From: Caulobacter sp. FWC26 | Lineage (GTDB): Bacteria > Pseudomonadota > Alphaproteobacteria > Caulobacterales > Caulobacteraceae | Reading direction: 5' to 3' | Assembly (NCBI RefSeq): GCF_002742645.2 | Contig: NZ_CP033875.1 | Coordinates: forward strand, 1,342,001-1,406,000 | DNA length: 64,000 nt | In this document: piece by piece, positions 29,656 through 39,275 of the stretch | How the letters are laid out: each line of letters starts with the position of its first letter | Numbering within the stretch: position 1 is the stretch's first letter | Program-made: the position numbers and the translations under genes | Notes under the pieces: generated by a model | What the model was told of the DNA's origin: nothing | Database searches by the model: none | Seen by the model: the letters and a program-made list of their open reading frames with translations, nothing else

Positions 29656-30846
29656 ATGTCTGCTTATTCGGTGTTCGCCGGGCTGAAGCCCCAGGCCCCG
29701 GACGCGCTGCTGTCGTTGATCGGCCTCTATCGCCGCGACCCGCGTCCCGAGAAGATCGACCTGGGGGTCGGGGTGTTTCGTGACGACGCCGGCGCCACCC
29801 CGGTTCTGGCCTCGGTCAAGGCGGCCGAGCGCCTGCTGCTCGAAGGCCAGTCTACCAAGGCCTATCTCGGCCCCGAGGGCGACATCGGCTATCTCGACCT
29901 GCTCAAGCCGATCATCTTCGGCGACCGGATCGACCACGAGATGTTCGCCGTGCAGACGCCTGGCGGCACCGGCGCCATCCGTCTGGCGTGCGAGCTGCTC
30001 AAGGCGGCCAAGCCGGACCTGCGGATGTTCATCGGCGTCCCGACCTGGCCCAACCACACCCAGATTCTCGACCAGCTGGGGATCGAGACCGTCGCCTTCC
30101 GTCACTACGACCAGCGCGCCCAGCGGCTGGCTTTCGACGAGATGATGGCCACGTTGGAGACGGCGCGGGCCGGCGACGCGGTGCTGCTGCACGGCTGTTG
30201 CCACAACCCGTCGGGCGCCGATTACAGCCTGGACCAGTGGGCGGCGATCGCCGAGCTGGTGGCGCGCAAGGGGCTGACCCCGCTGATCGATCTCGCCTAC
30301 CAGGGCCTGGGTCTGGGTCTGGAGCCCGACGCGGCAGGCATGCGCCTTGTTCTGGCGGCCGCCGAGGACGGTCTTCTGGCCTATTCCTGCGACAAGAATT
30401 TCGGTCTCTACCGCGAGCGTGTCGGCGCGCTCTACACGCTGACGCGCGACGCCGAGACACTGGACATCACCGCCAGCAACATCCGCGCCCTGGCCCGCAC
30501 CAACTGGTCGATGCCGCCGGATCACGGCGCGGCGACTGTGCGGGTGATCCTTGAGTCCGAGGCCCTGACCGCGCTCTGGCGCGACGAGCTGGAGGCGATG
30601 CGCGCGCGGGTCGCGGGGCTGCGTCAGGGTCTGGCCAAGGCGAGCCCGGTGCTGGCTCCGCTGGCCGGCCAGCACGGCCTGTTCGCCCTGCTACCGCTGT
30701 CGCCGGCCCAGGTCGCCGCGCTGCGCGAGCGCCACGGCGTCTACATGGCCGGCTCGGGCCGTATCAATCTGGCGGGCCTGACCCCCGACACCATCGATGT
30801 TTTCGCGCGGGCCTTCGGGGCCTGTCTGCAAGGAGAACCCGCATGA
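29656..30846 (+). CDS. Aromatic amino acid aminotransferase
   Basis: PLP enzyme of the fold-type I aspartate/aromatic aminotransferase family, 396 residues. It probably converts tyrosine or phenylalanine to the aryl-pyruvate. The N-terminal block IDLGVGVFRDDAG, the LHGCCHNPSGAD segment, DLAYQGLGLGLE and the PLP-lysine block SCDKNFGLYRERVG are all clear. Substrate choice is inferred from the next gene, HPPD, which uses 4-hydroxyphenylpyruvate and whose ATG overlaps this stop (ATGA). A ribosome site (caggaggtcgc) precedes the ATG. Confidence 0.88.
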   Translation: MSAYSVFAGLKPQAPDALLSLIGLYRRDPRPEKIDLGVGVFRDDAGATPVLASVKAAERLLLEGQSTKAYLGPEGDIGYLDLLKPIIFGDRIDHEMFAVQTPGGTGAIRLACELLKAAKPDLRMFIGVPTWPNHTQILDQLGIETVAFRHYDQRAQRLAFDEMMATLETARAGDAVLLHGCCHNPSGADYSLDQWAAIAELVARKGLTPLIDLAYQGLGLGLEPDAAGMRLVLAAAEDGLLAYSCDKNFGLYRERVGALYTLTRDAETLDITASNIRALARTNWSMPPDHGAATVRVILESEALTALWRDELEAMRARVAGLRQGLAKASPVLAPLAGQHGLFALLPLSPAQVAALRERHGVYMAGSGRINLAGLTPDTIDVFARAFGACLQGEPA

Positions 30847-31916
30847 CCCTCGTCACCGAACAGAACCCCCTGGGCCTCGACGGCTTCGAGTTCGTCGAGT
30901 TCACCAGCCCCGATCCGGCGGCCATGAAGGCCCTGATCGAGCAGCTGGGCTTCGTCGCCGCCAGCACTCATCCGACCAAGGCCGCGACCCGCTACAAGCA
31001 GGGCCGGGTCAACCTGATCGTCAACGAGGAGGCGACCGGCCAGGTCGCCGACTTCCGCGCCGCGCATGGCCCGTCGGCCAACGGCATGGCCTTCCGCGTC
31101 GAGAACGCCGAGCAAGCCTATGCCGACGCGATCAAGCGCGGCGCCAAGGCCGCCGACGCCTCGCGGTCTCTGCTGGGTTCGGACGCCAAGGTGCTGGAAG
31201 GCATCGGCGGCAGCTTGCTCTATCTCGTCGACCGCTACGGCGATGCGGGCACGATCTACGACGCCTGGGATCAGGTTCCCGGCGCCGCTGAAGCAGAAGC
31301 CGCCAACAACGTCGGCCTGGATCTGCTCGACCACCTGACCCACAACGTCAAGCGTGGCCAGATGCGGACGTGGTCGACCTTCTACAACCAGATCTTCGGC
31401 TTCGAAGAGCAGAAGTACTTCGACATCAAGGGCCAGGCGACCGGCCTGTTCAGCCAGGCGATGATCGCGCCCGACAAGGCCATCCGCATCCCTCTGAACG
31501 AGAGCCAGGACGACAAGAGCCAGATCGAGGAGTTCATCCGCCAGTACAACGGCGAGGGCATCCAGCACCTGGCGATGACGACGGACAACATCTACGAGAC
31601 CGTCGAGAAGCTGCGCGCGCGCGGCGTGAAGCTGCAGGACACCATCGAGACCTATTACGAGCTGGTCGACAAGCGCGTGCCCGGCCACGGCGAGGACCTG
31701 GAGCGCCTGCGCAAGAACCGCATCCTGATCGACGGCGCCGTCGGCGAGGAGGGCCTGCTGCTGCAGATCTTCACCGAGAACCTGTTTGGTCCGATCTTCT
31801 TCGAGATCATCCAGCGCAAGGGCAACGAAGGCTTCGGCAACGGCAACTTCCAGGCCCTGTTCGAGAGCATCGAGCTGGACCAGATCCGTCGTGGGGTGAT
31901 CACGGTCGACGCCTGA
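30843..31916 (+). CDS. hpd: 4-hydroxyphenylpyruvate dioxygenase
   Basis: Non-haem Fe(II) dioxygenase that converts 4-hydroxyphenylpyruvate to homogentisate. The protein has 357 residues with two vicinal-oxygen-chelate domains. The facial triad is visible in LLDHLTHNVKRG (His), EGIQHLAMTTDN (His) and FFEIIQRKGNEGFG (Glu), with the C-terminal GNFQALFESIELDQ helix that closes the active site. The start overlaps the aminotransferase stop, which ties the two reactions together. A family A repeat lies between this gene and hmgA. Confidence 0.95.
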   Translation: MTLVTEQNPLGLDGFEFVEFTSPDPAAMKALIEQLGFVAASTHPTKAATRYKQGRVNLIVNEEATGQVADFRAAHGPSANGMAFRVENAEQAYADAIKRGAKAADASRSLLGSDAKVLEGIGGSLLYLVDRYGDAGTIYDAWDQVPGAAEAEAANNVGLDLLDHLTHNVKRGQMRTWSTFYNQIFGFEEQKYFDIKGQATGLFSQAMIAPDKAIRIPLNESQDDKSQIEEFIRQYNGEGIQHLAMTTDNIYETVEKLRARGVKLQDTIETYYELVDKRVPGHGEDLERLRKNRILIDGAVGEEGLLLQIFTENLFGPIFFEIIQRKGNEGFGNGNFQALFESIELDQIRRGVITVDA

Positions 31917-31943
31917 GGATGCGGCCTCAAAATACCCTTCGGC

Positions 31944-32050
31944 GTCATCCCGGCCGAAGCGTAGCGTAGAGCCGGGACCCAGGGGCGGCGCGCACAGCGT
32001 TCCGTGACCCCTGGGTCCCGGATCGCCCTTTTCAGGGCGTCCGGGATGAC
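31944..32050. repeat. Intergenic inverted repeat, family A, copy 3
   Basis: Outer arms GTCATCCCGG (31944-31953) and CCGGGATGAC (32041-32050) and inner arms CCGGGACCCAGGGG and CCCCTGGGTCCCGG are the same as in the copy at 17759-17871. The element fills the gap between hpd and hmgA inside an apparent operon, where a large hairpin could affect mRNA decay or read-through. Confidence 0.72.
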
Positions 32051-32085
32051 ACGGGAAAAGTGCTGAACAAGGCACGGGAACGCAC

Positions 32086-33363
32086 ATGGACCTCCGCTAC
32101 CAAACCGGCTTCGGCTCCTATTTCGAAACCGAGGCGCATCCCGGCGCTCTGCCGATCGGGCGCAACTCGCCGCAGAAGGTTCCGTTCGGCCTCTATGCCG
32201 AGCAGCTGTCGGGCTCGGCCTTCACCGCGCCGCGTCATGAAAACCGCCGCACCTGGCTCTATCGCCTGCGGCCCAGCGCCGGCCATGGGGCCTACCAGCC
32301 CTATGCGCAGGACAAGCTGGTCTCGGCCTTTCCCGGTCCCGCCACGCCCAACCGCCTGCGCTGGAGCCCGCTGGAGATCCCCGCCGCGCCGACCGACTTC
32401 GTCGACGGCCTGGTGAGCCTGGCCGGCAACGCCGACGCCGCCACCCTGGGCGGGATCGCCGCGCACGTCTATCTGGCCAACGCCTCGATGAAGAAGCGGG
32501 CGTTCTACAACGCCGACGGCGAGATGCTGATCGTGCCGCAGATGGGCGAGCTGACCCTGGTCACCGAGATGGGCGTGCTCAAGGCCGGCCCCGGCCACAT
32601 CGCGGTGATCCCGCGCGGCGTGCGCTTCCGGGTCGAGGTCGAGGGCCCCTCGCGCGGCTATGTCTGCGAGAACTACGGGGCGGCCTTCCGCCTCCCGGAA
32701 CTGGGCCCCATCGGCGCCAACGGCCTGGCCAATCCGCGTGACTTCGAAGCGCCAGTGGCGGCCTTCGAGGACATCGACGCGCCTACTGAAGTGATCCAGA
32801 AGTTCCAGGGCGCGCTGTGGGCCGCGATCTGGGATCACAGCCCGCTGGACGTGGTGGCCTGGCACGGCAACCTGACGCCGTACCGCTATGATCTGTCGCG
32901 CTTCAACACGATCAACACGGTCAGCTACGACCACCCCGATCCATCGATCTTCACGGTCCTGACCTCGCCCAGCGACACGCCCGGGACGGCCAACTGCGAC
33001 TTCGTGATCTTCCCGCCGCGCTGGATGGTGGCCGAGGACACGTTCCGGCCGCCGTGGTTCCACCGCAACGTGATGAGCGAGTTCATGGGCCTGATCCACG
33101 GCGCCTATGACGCTAAGGAGGGCGGCTTCGTGCCCGGCGGCGCGTCTCTGCACAACTGCATGAGCGACCACGGCCCCGACGTGGCCAGCCACAAGAAGGC
33201 GACCGAGGCGGTCCTGGCCCCGCACAAGATCGACGGGACCATGGCCTTCATGTTCGAGAGCCGCTGGGTGTTCCGCCCGACGGCCCTGGCCCTGGAATCT
33301 GCGGCGCTGCAACCCGACTATGACGCCTGCTGGACCGGCTTCCCCAAGGCCCGCCTGTCCTGA
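32086..33363 (+). CDS. hmgA: Homogentisate 1,2-dioxygenase
   Basis: Cleaves the homogentisate ring to maleylacetoacetate using Fe(II). The 425-residue protein begins [17 protein letters not shown], a typical start. The iron-site region is complete: [18 protein letters not shown] supplies the first His and the Glu, and [15 protein letters not shown] supplies the last His region. [14 protein letters not shown] and [13 protein letters not shown] belong to the N-terminal cupin domain. It stands third in the tyrosine pathway order here. Confidence 0.95.
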   Translation: MDLRYQTGFGSYFETEAHPGALPIGRNSPQKVPFGLYAEQLSGSAFTAPRHENRRTWLYRLRPSAGHGAYQPYAQDKLVSAFPGPATPNRLRWSPLEIPAAPTDFVDGLVSLAGNADAATLGGIAAHVYLANASMKKRAFYNADGEMLIVPQMGELTLVTEMGVLKAGPGHIAVIPRGVRFRVEVEGPSRGYVCENYGAAFRLPELGPIGANGLANPRDFEAPVAAFEDIDAPTEVIQKFQGALWAAIWDHSPLDVVAWHGNLTPYRYDLSRFNTINTVSYDHPDPSIFTVLTSPSDTPGTANCDFVIFPPRWMVAEDTFRPPWFHRNVMSEFMGLIHGAYDAKEGGFVPGGASLHNCMSDHGPDVASHKKATEAVLAPHKIDGTMAFMFESRWVFRPTALALESAALQPDYDACWTGFPKARLS

Positions 33364-33478
33364 TCCAAATCCTGTATGCGATCTCCCGTAAGGACGCGCG
33401 CCGGCCTCGAACCGGCTTGCGCGCGGTCCGGCGATGTGGGGGGATGGCTGAAAATCCAAAGTCCCGGAGGAAAACCGA

Positions 33479-34486
33479 ATGAAGCTCGCGTCTCTCAAGG
33501 GTGGTCGCGACGGCCGTCTGGTGGTGGTCTCCAACGACCTGGCCTGGTTCACTGACGCCGGGACGATCGCGCCGACCCTGCAGGCTGCGCTCGACAACTG
33601 GGAGCGCTGCGGGCCCATGCTGGCGGGTCTGGCCGAGAGCCTCGAGCACGGTTCCGTGCCCAAGGAACGCTTCCACGAGCACGAGGCGCTGAGCCCGCTG
33701 CCGCGCGCCTATCAGTGGGTGGACGGCTCGGCCTACGTGAACCACGTGCAGCTGGTGCGCAAAGCGCGCGGCGCCGAGATGCCCGACAGCTTCTGGACAG
33801 ACCCTCTGATGTATCAGGGCGCGTCGGACGGTTTCCTGGCCCCGCGTGATCCGATCCCGCTGGCCGACGCCAGCTGGGGCTGTGACCTGGAGGGGGAGGT
33901 GGCGGTCATCGTCGACGACGTGCCGCTGGGCGCGACCCGCGAGGAGGCCCTGGCCGCCATCCGCCTGGTGATGCTCTGCAATGATGTCTCGCTGCGCAAC
34001 CTGATCCCGGGCGAGTTGGCCAAGGGCTTCGGCTTCGTGCAGTCCAAGCCCGCCAGCGCCTTTTCGCCGGTCGCAGTGTCGCCCGACGCGCTGGGCGAGG
34101 CTTGGAAGGACGGCAAGCTGCACGGCGCGCTCTTGATCGAGCTGGACGGCAAGGACTTCGGCCGCGCCGACGCCGGGGTCGACATGACCTTCGACTTCGG
34201 CACGCTGGTGGCTCACGCGGCCAAGACCCGTCCGCTGTGCGCCGGCACCATCGTCGGCTCGGGCACGGTCAGCAACCGCGACGCCGACGGCGGCCCCGGC
34301 AAGCCGGTCAGCGAAGGGGGGCTCGGCTATTCGTGCCTGGCCGAGGTTCGCACGGTCGAGACCATCCTGCATGGCGCGCCCAAGACGCCGTTCCTGCTGG
34401 GCGGTGACACGATCCGCATCGAGATGAAGGACGCCAAGGGCCACTCGATCTTCGGGGCCATCGAGCAGACGGTCGAGCGGATTTGA
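33479..34486 (+). CDS. Fumarylacetoacetate hydrolase family protein
   Basis: A 335-residue FAH-fold hydrolase, very likely fumarylacetoacetase, the last step giving fumarate and acetoacetate. The metal-site segment SWGCDLEGEVAVIVDDVP holds the Glu/Asp ligands, SLRNLIPGELAKGFGFVQSKP is a conserved catalytic block, and GSGTVSNRDADGGPGKP lies near the active site. A clean ribosome site (ccggaggaaaac) sits before the ATG. No maleylacetoacetate isomerase gene is adjacent, so the cis-trans step must be encoded elsewhere or be supplied otherwise. Confidence 0.9.
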   Translation: MKLASLKGGRDGRLVVVSNDLAWFTDAGTIAPTLQAALDNWERCGPMLAGLAESLEHGSVPKERFHEHEALSPLPRAYQWVDGSAYVNHVQLVRKARGAEMPDSFWTDPLMYQGASDGFLAPRDPIPLADASWGCDLEGEVAVIVDDVPLGATREEALAAIRLVMLCNDVSLRNLIPGELAKGFGFVQSKPASAFSPVAVSPDALGEAWKDGKLHGALLIELDGKDFGRADAGVDMTFDFGTLVAHAAKTRPLCAGTIVGSGTVSNRDADGGPGKPVSEGGLGYSCLAEVRTVETILHGAPKTPFLLGGDTIRIEMKDAKGHSIFGAIEQTVERI

Positions 34487-34863
34487 CGGACGAGACGGCG
34501 CCCGTCGCAGCTGGACGGATTTGGGAAACGCGGGCCGGGATCAATCTTGGCCCGCTGGATCTGATCCCCGACGGCGGCGCGCGAAACTATGTGCTGCAGA
34601 TCGGCGAGGCGCGCTTCCACGGCTTTGTGGTGCGCCGGGGCGAGGCGGTGTTCGGCTATGTCGACCGCTGCCCCCACGCCGGCCTGCCGTTGGCTCAGGA
34701 ACTGGACCGTTACCTGACGCCGGACGGCGACCTGATCGCCTGCTCCTGGCACGGGGCGGTGTTTAGCGTTGAGGACGGCGCTTGCGTGGGCGGGCCCTGC
34801 GTCGGCGCTCGGCTCAAGCCCTGGCCGGTCGAACTAAGAGACGGGCGGGTGGTGACGGCCTAA
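34483..34863 (+). CDS. Small Rieske [2Fe-2S] protein
   Basis: A 126-residue protein with one Rieske domain. The cluster ligands are Cys63-x-His65 (DRCPHAGLPL) and Cys87-x2-His90 (IACSWHGAVF). The start is a TTG that overlaps the fumarylacetoacetase stop (TTGA), which implies coupled translation. It has no membrane anchor and no oxygenase catalytic domain, so it resembles a Rieske ferredoxin. Its link to tyrosine breakdown is positional; no oxygenase partner is visible. Its stop overlaps the stop of the convergent efflux gene. Confidence 0.85.
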   Translation: MTDETAPVAAGRIWETRAGINLGPLDLIPDGGARNYVLQIGEARFHGFVVRRGEAVFGYVDRCPHAGLPLAQELDRYLTPDGDLIACSWHGAVFSVEDGACVGGPCVGARLKPWPVELRDGRVVTA

Positions 34864-36248
34864 TCGTCGCCTTCAGGCCCGTCGCCCATACGCCAGCCTC
34901 CGCCTAAGGCCTGATATAGGGCGATCACGTTCAGCAGCCTTGCCTCCCGTACCTGAGTGACGGTCAAATCGGCTGCAAAAAGGCCGCGTTGAGCATCGAG
35001 CGGTTCAAGATAGGCGGCGTATCCCGCCTCGAAACGTCTTTGCGCGTGGGCGAGGGCCTTGGCGTTCGCATCGCGTTGCCTTTGCGTCGCGATTTCTTGG
35101 GCGGCCAACTGGTCCAACCCTTCCAGCGCGCTCTCCACCTCGCCGAAAGCAGTTAGCGCGGCCTTGCGATAGGCGAATGCGGCCTGGTCCCGGCGCGCCG
35201 CCGCGCCGTCCGCCTGGGCGCGCAGGCGACCGGCGTCGAACAGAGGCGCCAGGACGCTGCCCCCGACGCTCCAGACGGTGAGCGGATCGAGGTGACGCAC
35301 GAACAACTCGCCCGCGGCGGCCGAGAGACGGACCTGGGGCAGGAAGGCGGCGCGCGCTGAAGCCAGGCTCGCGTCCGACGCGGCCAAAGTCGCCTCGGCC
35401 TGGGCGAGGTCTGGGCGACGTCGGAGCAGCGTCGATGGCAGCGGCGCACGAGGTGTCGGCACGGTCAGAGCGGCGAGCTCCCCTCGCGCCACCGGCCCAC
35501 TGTTGCGTCCAAGAAGGATATTGAGGGCTGTCTCTTGCCGACTGATCGCCAGCGCGAGCGCCGGCGCGCGTTGCGCCGCCGCCTCGAGTTCGGCTAGCGC
35601 CTGTTGGCGCTCAAGGTCAGCCGTCTGACCCACGCGCGCCCGGTGGTCGGCGCGGGCGGCGGCCTCCCGCCGAGAAGCCAGGGCCGCCTCGGCGGTGGCG
35701 CGCTGAGCGTCTAGGGACAGCAGGCTCACATAGGCTCTGGCCACGGCGCCGGCGATCGAAAGGCGGGCGGCGTCTCGCGCGTATATGTTGGCCTGAAGGC
35801 TGGCGCGTGCCGCGCGATCGGCCTCGCGAATTCGACCCCAGAGATCGGCCTCATAGGCGACCTGGATCTGCGGCTGAGCAACGGTTGTGGTGCGCGGTGT
35901 TCCGAACGGGCTAAGTTCTCGGCTCTTCTGCGCGCCCAGGGAGAGGTTGATCGAAGGGGCCAGGGCCGATTGCGCCTGTTGGCGCAGCGCCTCGGCCTCG
36001 CGCACGCGCGCTTCGGCTATGGCAAGGTCGGTATTGTTGGCGAGGGCGACCGCGATCAGGTTGGCCAGATGTTCGTCGCCGAATGAACGCCAAACGTCGG
36101 TCACCGAGGTCTCGGTTTCCACCGTGGCTGGCGCTCGCCACGCCGTCGGCGCCTGAACTGTGGCGGCGGGCGGGGGACTAGAGCCTGGCGGCGTCGCGCA
36201 AGCCGCTAGAATGGGGAGGCTGGCGAAGGCCAGGATCATGCGCCGCAT
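34860..36248 (-). CDS. NodT-type outer-membrane efflux lipoprotein
   Basis: Outer-membrane channel of a tripartite drug exporter, 462 residues. The start at 36248 gives a lipoprotein signal peptide ending in LAAC (residues 14-17), so Cys17 is lipidated. Two tandem outer-membrane efflux (TolC-like) domains follow: long Ala/Gln/Glu-rich helices such as IAEARVREAEALRQQAQSAL and VPTPRAPLPSTLLRRRPDLAQAEA (the RRPDLAQAE block is diagnostic). The start shares a base with the stop of the upstream fusion-protein gene (TGATG). The frame is open upstream, but that part overlaps the fusion gene. Confidence 0.9.
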   Translation of the reverse strand: MRRMILAFASLPILAACATPPGSSPPPAATVQAPTAWRAPATVETETSVTDVWRSFGDEHLANLIAVALANNTDLAIAEARVREAEALRQQAQSALAPSINLSLGAQKSRELSPFGTPRTTTVAQPQIQVAYEADLWGRIREADRAARASLQANIYARDAARLSIAGAVARAYVSLLSLDAQRATAEAALASRREAAARADHRARVGQTADLERQQALAELEAAAQRAPALALAISRQETALNILLGRNSGPVARGELAALTVPTPRAPLPSTLLRRRPDLAQAEATLAASDASLASARAAFLPQVRLSAAAGELFVRHLDPLTVWSVGGSVLAPLFDAGRLRAQADGAAARRDQAAFAYRKAALTAFGEVESALEGLDQLAAQEIATQRQRDANAKALAHAQRRFEAGYAAYLEPLDAQRGLFAADLTVTQVREARLLNVIALYQALGGGWRMGDGPEGDD

Positions 36249-37375
36249 CAGCGCGCTCCCGCTTTGGCCGTGTCGACCTCGACCTGGACCGACATTCCAG
36301 GGCGCAGCCGTTCCAGGTCGCGCTGGCCGGCGTCCAGCAGAATCCGCACCGGCAGACGTTGGGCGATCTTGGTGAAGTTGCCCGTCGCATTCTGCGGCGG
36401 CAGCAGGCTGAACTCCGATCCCGTCGCCGGCGAAATCGACTCCACTCGGCCGGTGAACGCTTGGTCGCCCAAGGCGTCGACCGTAACGCGAGCGATCTGG
36501 CCAGGGCGCATCCGCCCGGACTGGCGTTCCTTGTAGTTGGCGATCACCCAACGTTGCGGCGGCACCAGCGCCACCAACTGGCTGCCAGCGGTGACGTACT
36601 GTCCGAGCCGCACGCCGACCTGGCCCAACTGACCGTCTGTCGGCGCCACCACGCGGGTGTTGGCCAGATCGATTTCGGCGAGCCGGACGGCGGCTTGGGC
36701 GCCGGCCACGGCCGCCTCCAGACCCTGCCGCGAAACGCTGACGGATCGCACATCCTGACGCGCGATCTCGCCCGCCGCCTGGGCCGAGACCAGCGTCGCC
36801 TCAGCGGCTCTGAGGCTCGCACGCGCCTGATCTCGCTCGCGCTGAGAAACCGAGCCATCGCCGACCAGCTGATCCATGCGCGCAAGGTCGGCCCGCGCCC
36901 GTTCCACTTGAGCGCTCGCCGAGCGGATGTCGGCAAGTCTGGCTTGAACGGCGGCGTCACGCGAAGCGCGCGCCTGGGCGGCGTTGGCCAGATCGGCCTG
37001 ACGCGCCGCGAGCGTGGCGCGCGCTTGTTCGAGGCGCTGGATGTAGAGCCGCTGATCGATCTCGAACAGGGATTGGCCGGCGCGAACGGTCTCGAAGTCT
37101 CTGGCCATCACCTTGACGACGTAGCCGCTCGACTGAGGTGCGATGACGGTCACCTGGCCGCGCACATAGGCATTGTCGGTGCGCTGCACCGATCCGGCGA
37201 ACGGCGGAAGCTTCCAGAGGAACAGGATCAGCAAGATCAGCGCGACCGCGCCGAGGACTGTCAGGCCCAAGGCGCGCCGGCTTGGAGGCGCTGGCCTTGC
37301 TGAGGATGCGCTGGCGGTCGCCCGGTCTTCGGGTTGAGGTGTGGCGGACGGATCGGAAGATGAGGCGTCGGTCAT
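36248..37375 (-). CDS. EmrA/HlyD-family membrane fusion protein
   Basis: Periplasmic adaptor of the exporter, 375 residues from the ATG at 37375. A disordered Ser/Pro/Ala-rich cytoplasmic start is followed by one membrane helix (about 43-62, LGAVALILLILFLWKLPPF). The EmrA hallmark RTDNAYVRGQVTVIAPQ opens the biotinyl-lipoyl domain, a long coiled-coil hairpin follows, then DGQLGQVGVRLGQYV closes the lipoyl half. FTGRVESISPATGSEFSLLPP is the usual beta-barrel block. The start overlaps the transporter stop by 4 bases (ATGA). Confidence 0.92.
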   Translation of the reverse strand: MTDASSSDPSATPQPEDRATASASSARPAPPSRRALGLTVLGAVALILLILFLWKLPPFAGSVQRTDNAYVRGQVTVIAPQSSGYVVKVMARDFETVRAGQSLFEIDQRLYIQRLEQARATLAARQADLANAAQARASRDAAVQARLADIRSASAQVERARADLARMDQLVGDGSVSQRERDQARASLRAAEATLVSAQAAGEIARQDVRSVSVSRQGLEAAVAGAQAAVRLAEIDLANTRVVAPTDGQLGQVGVRLGQYVTAGSQLVALVPPQRWVIANYKERQSGRMRPGQIARVTVDALGDQAFTGRVESISPATGSEFSLLPPQNATGNFTKIAQRLPVRILLDAGQRDLERLRPGMSVQVEVDTAKAGAR

Positions 37376-39048
37376 GGGGTCTCTGCGGTGGCGAGCGGAG
37401 CTGCGGGCGGCGCGTCGGCGGCGCTGCGGGTGCGGAGGGCGAGTCGGACAAACAGGAAGCCGGCGTAGGCGAACTGGAGAAGAGCGATCACGCCGATGAC
37501 GAGGAAAACGTCGTTGAAGGCGAGGATATTGGCCTGCTGGGTGACCTGTTGTCCGAGTAGCGCGGTCGCGTCGATCGTGCGCAAGGCGGGGTCCGCCTGG
37601 GTGGAGGCGTAGACGCCGCCATAGCTCTGCAAGGTCGCCGCGATATTGGGGTCTGTGGCGGTCAATCGCTCGGCCAAGGCCACGGCGTGATGTTGCGCAC
37701 GGACGGTCTGAAGCGTGCCAAGCAGAGCCGCACCACCCAGGCCGCCGAGATTCTGGGCGACGCCGAACATCACCGAGAAGGTGATGATCGAGCCGAGGCC
37801 CCGGCTCAGCAACTGACCGATGCCGAACATGAATGAAGGTCCCAGGAACATGGCGGCTGCGAAGGCCAGCAAGGCCTGGCTCACAAAAAGGTTGGCGGGT
37901 CCGATCTGTGGCGTGGCGCGGGCGTCGAGAAACGCGCCTGCGGCGATGAGCAGGATCGAGAGGAGAAATTGCGGGGCCAGGGTCTTGGTGTTCAGCGTAG
38001 CAGCGCTGATCACGACGCCTGCGGCCGTCGCCGCCAGCACGACCATGTAGAGCAGGCGTTGTTGTTCCGGAGCAAAGCCCAGGGCCTGCATCAGGCCGGC
38101 CGCGCCGACGCTCTGTTCGGACAGGATGACGCGAACCAGGGCGATGTTGAAGGCGAAGCGCAGGAAAGTCCCCGTCGCCACCCAGCGCGTGTCGATCAGC
38201 GGATGGGCCCGATGATGCTCTATCAAGGCTCCTGCGGCCAGAAGCACGACGGCGCCGACAAGGCTCCAACCCAGCCACGGCGCCTCGAACCACCACACAA
38301 TCCGGCCGAGCCCCAAGACGGCGACGATCAGGCCGAGCCCCGCGCCCAGCAGTCCGAAGGAGAGGATGTCGGTCGACTCGAAGACGTGGATGCGCGCGCC
38401 TTGCGGCAGCCGAAACAGCACGACGGCGGCCAGGCTGGCCAGCGCCAGGCAGGCTTCCAGCGCGTAGAGGCCTTGCCAATAGGCGGCGTCCAGCAGATCA
38501 GGCGAGATCACGCGCGCCAGAGGGCCTCCCAGCTGCGAGACGCCGACGCCGAGCACCAGGGCGCCGATCCGGAACGAGGCCGGGAACGCCTGCAACATGT
38601 AGAACATCGCCAGGGCGCTCAGCGCTGCGGCGCCGACACCGCTGATCGCGCGGAGGAACAGCGCCATCGGGTAGGTGTCCAGGCTCAGATGAGCGAAGGC
38701 GGCCACCGTATAGAGGGCCAGGAACACCAGGGTGAAGCGTCGAATGCCGAACTGCTGGCGATACTTCACCAGCAGCAGGTTCATCGAGATGTTGGTCATG
38801 ATGTAGACTGTCGTCAGCCAGGCCCCTTGCGTCGGGGTCAGGCCTAGCGCGCCCTGAATGGCCGGCAGATTCACCTGCACCAAGGCCGAGCCCAGGGATC
38901 CGGTGACGCCGATCAGCAGGGCGATCAGGCCATGGATAAGCCGGAAGGTGCGCGGAAAGTCCGGCGTTGACGGGGAGCCCGGGAGAAAGGGGCGCTCGTG
39001 GGGCAGCCAGTCCGGCGTTTCTCCAATGGGCTGGCCATGGGTGGGCAT
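37372..39048 (-). CDS. EmrB/QacA-family (DHA2) MFS drug transporter
   Basis: Inner-membrane proton-driven exporter of 558 residues with about 14 hydrophobic helices, the DHA2 layout. The first membrane block (GSLGSALVQVNLPAIQGALG, then TPTQGAWLTTVYIMTNI) is typical for EmrB. The ATG at 39048 is preferred to a TTG at 39054. Together with the adaptor and the outer-membrane lipoprotein downstream it forms a complete tripartite pump. The upstream region has a hairpin terminator and a LacI-type palindrome, but no MarR or TetR gene is adjacent, so control is unclear. Confidence 0.9.
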   Translation of the reverse strand: MPTHGQPIGETPDWLPHERPFLPGSPSTPDFPRTFRLIHGLIALLIGVTGSLGSALVQVNLPAIQGALGLTPTQGAWLTTVYIMTNISMNLLLVKYRQQFGIRRFTLVFLALYTVAAFAHLSLDTYPMALFLRAISGVGAAALSALAMFYMLQAFPASFRIGALVLGVGVSQLGGPLARVISPDLLDAAYWQGLYALEACLALASLAAVVLFRLPQGARIHVFESTDILSFGLLGAGLGLIVAVLGLGRIVWWFEAPWLGWSLVGAVVLLAAGALIEHHRAHPLIDTRWVATGTFLRFAFNIALVRVILSEQSVGAAGLMQALGFAPEQQRLLYMVVLAATAAGVVISAATLNTKTLAPQFLLSILLIAAGAFLDARATPQIGPANLFVSQALLAFAAAMFLGPSFMFGIGQLLSRGLGSIITFSVMFGVAQNLGGLGGAALLGTLQTVRAQHHAVALAERLTATDPNIAATLQSYGGVYASTQADPALRTIDATALLGQQVTQQANILAFNDVFLVIGVIALLQFAYAGFLFVRLALRTRSAADAPPAAPLATAETP

Positions 39049-39160
39049 GCGCAAGGGCTCAGGTTCGGCGGGCGCTCATGCGTCCTCGTACGGTGCAGGG
39101 AGCGATTTTGTACGGTGAAGGTTCCCAACGCTTTGCGCGATGTTCGTTGGCCATGCCCCA

Positions 39161-39200
39161 GACAAAAGAACGGCCGCCTTCCAGGAGAAGAAGGCGGCCG
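39161..39200 (-). terminator. Rho-independent terminator on the minus strand
   Basis: Arms CGGCCGCCTT (39171-39180) and AAGGCGGCCG (39191-39200) pair perfectly around a 10-base loop. Read on the minus strand the stem is followed by TTCTTTTGTC. It fits as the terminator of the amine oxidase-cytochrome-RidA operon, but because it lies upstream of the efflux operon it could also act as a leader attenuator. Confidence 0.75.
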
Positions 39201-39258
39201 AGTCATTGGGAGGAAACGCCCGAAAGGGCTGTGTTTCCTATAGCGAGGTCCGTTCGGC

Positions 39259-39275
39259 TTGACAACGTTGTCACG
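39259..39275. promoter_or_regulatory. LacI-family operator-like palindrome, copy 1
   Basis: TTGACAACGTTGTCACG contains the perfect 14-bp palindrome TGACAACGTTGTCA (39260-39273) with the central CG step typical of LacI/GalR operators. The same 17 bases occur at 54451-54467 before a sugar permease. It sits inside a further inverted repeat (CCGTTCGGC 39250-39258, GCCGAACGG 39287-39295). The nearest gene downstream on the minus strand is the efflux transporter; on the plus strand there is none. Confidence 0.65.
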
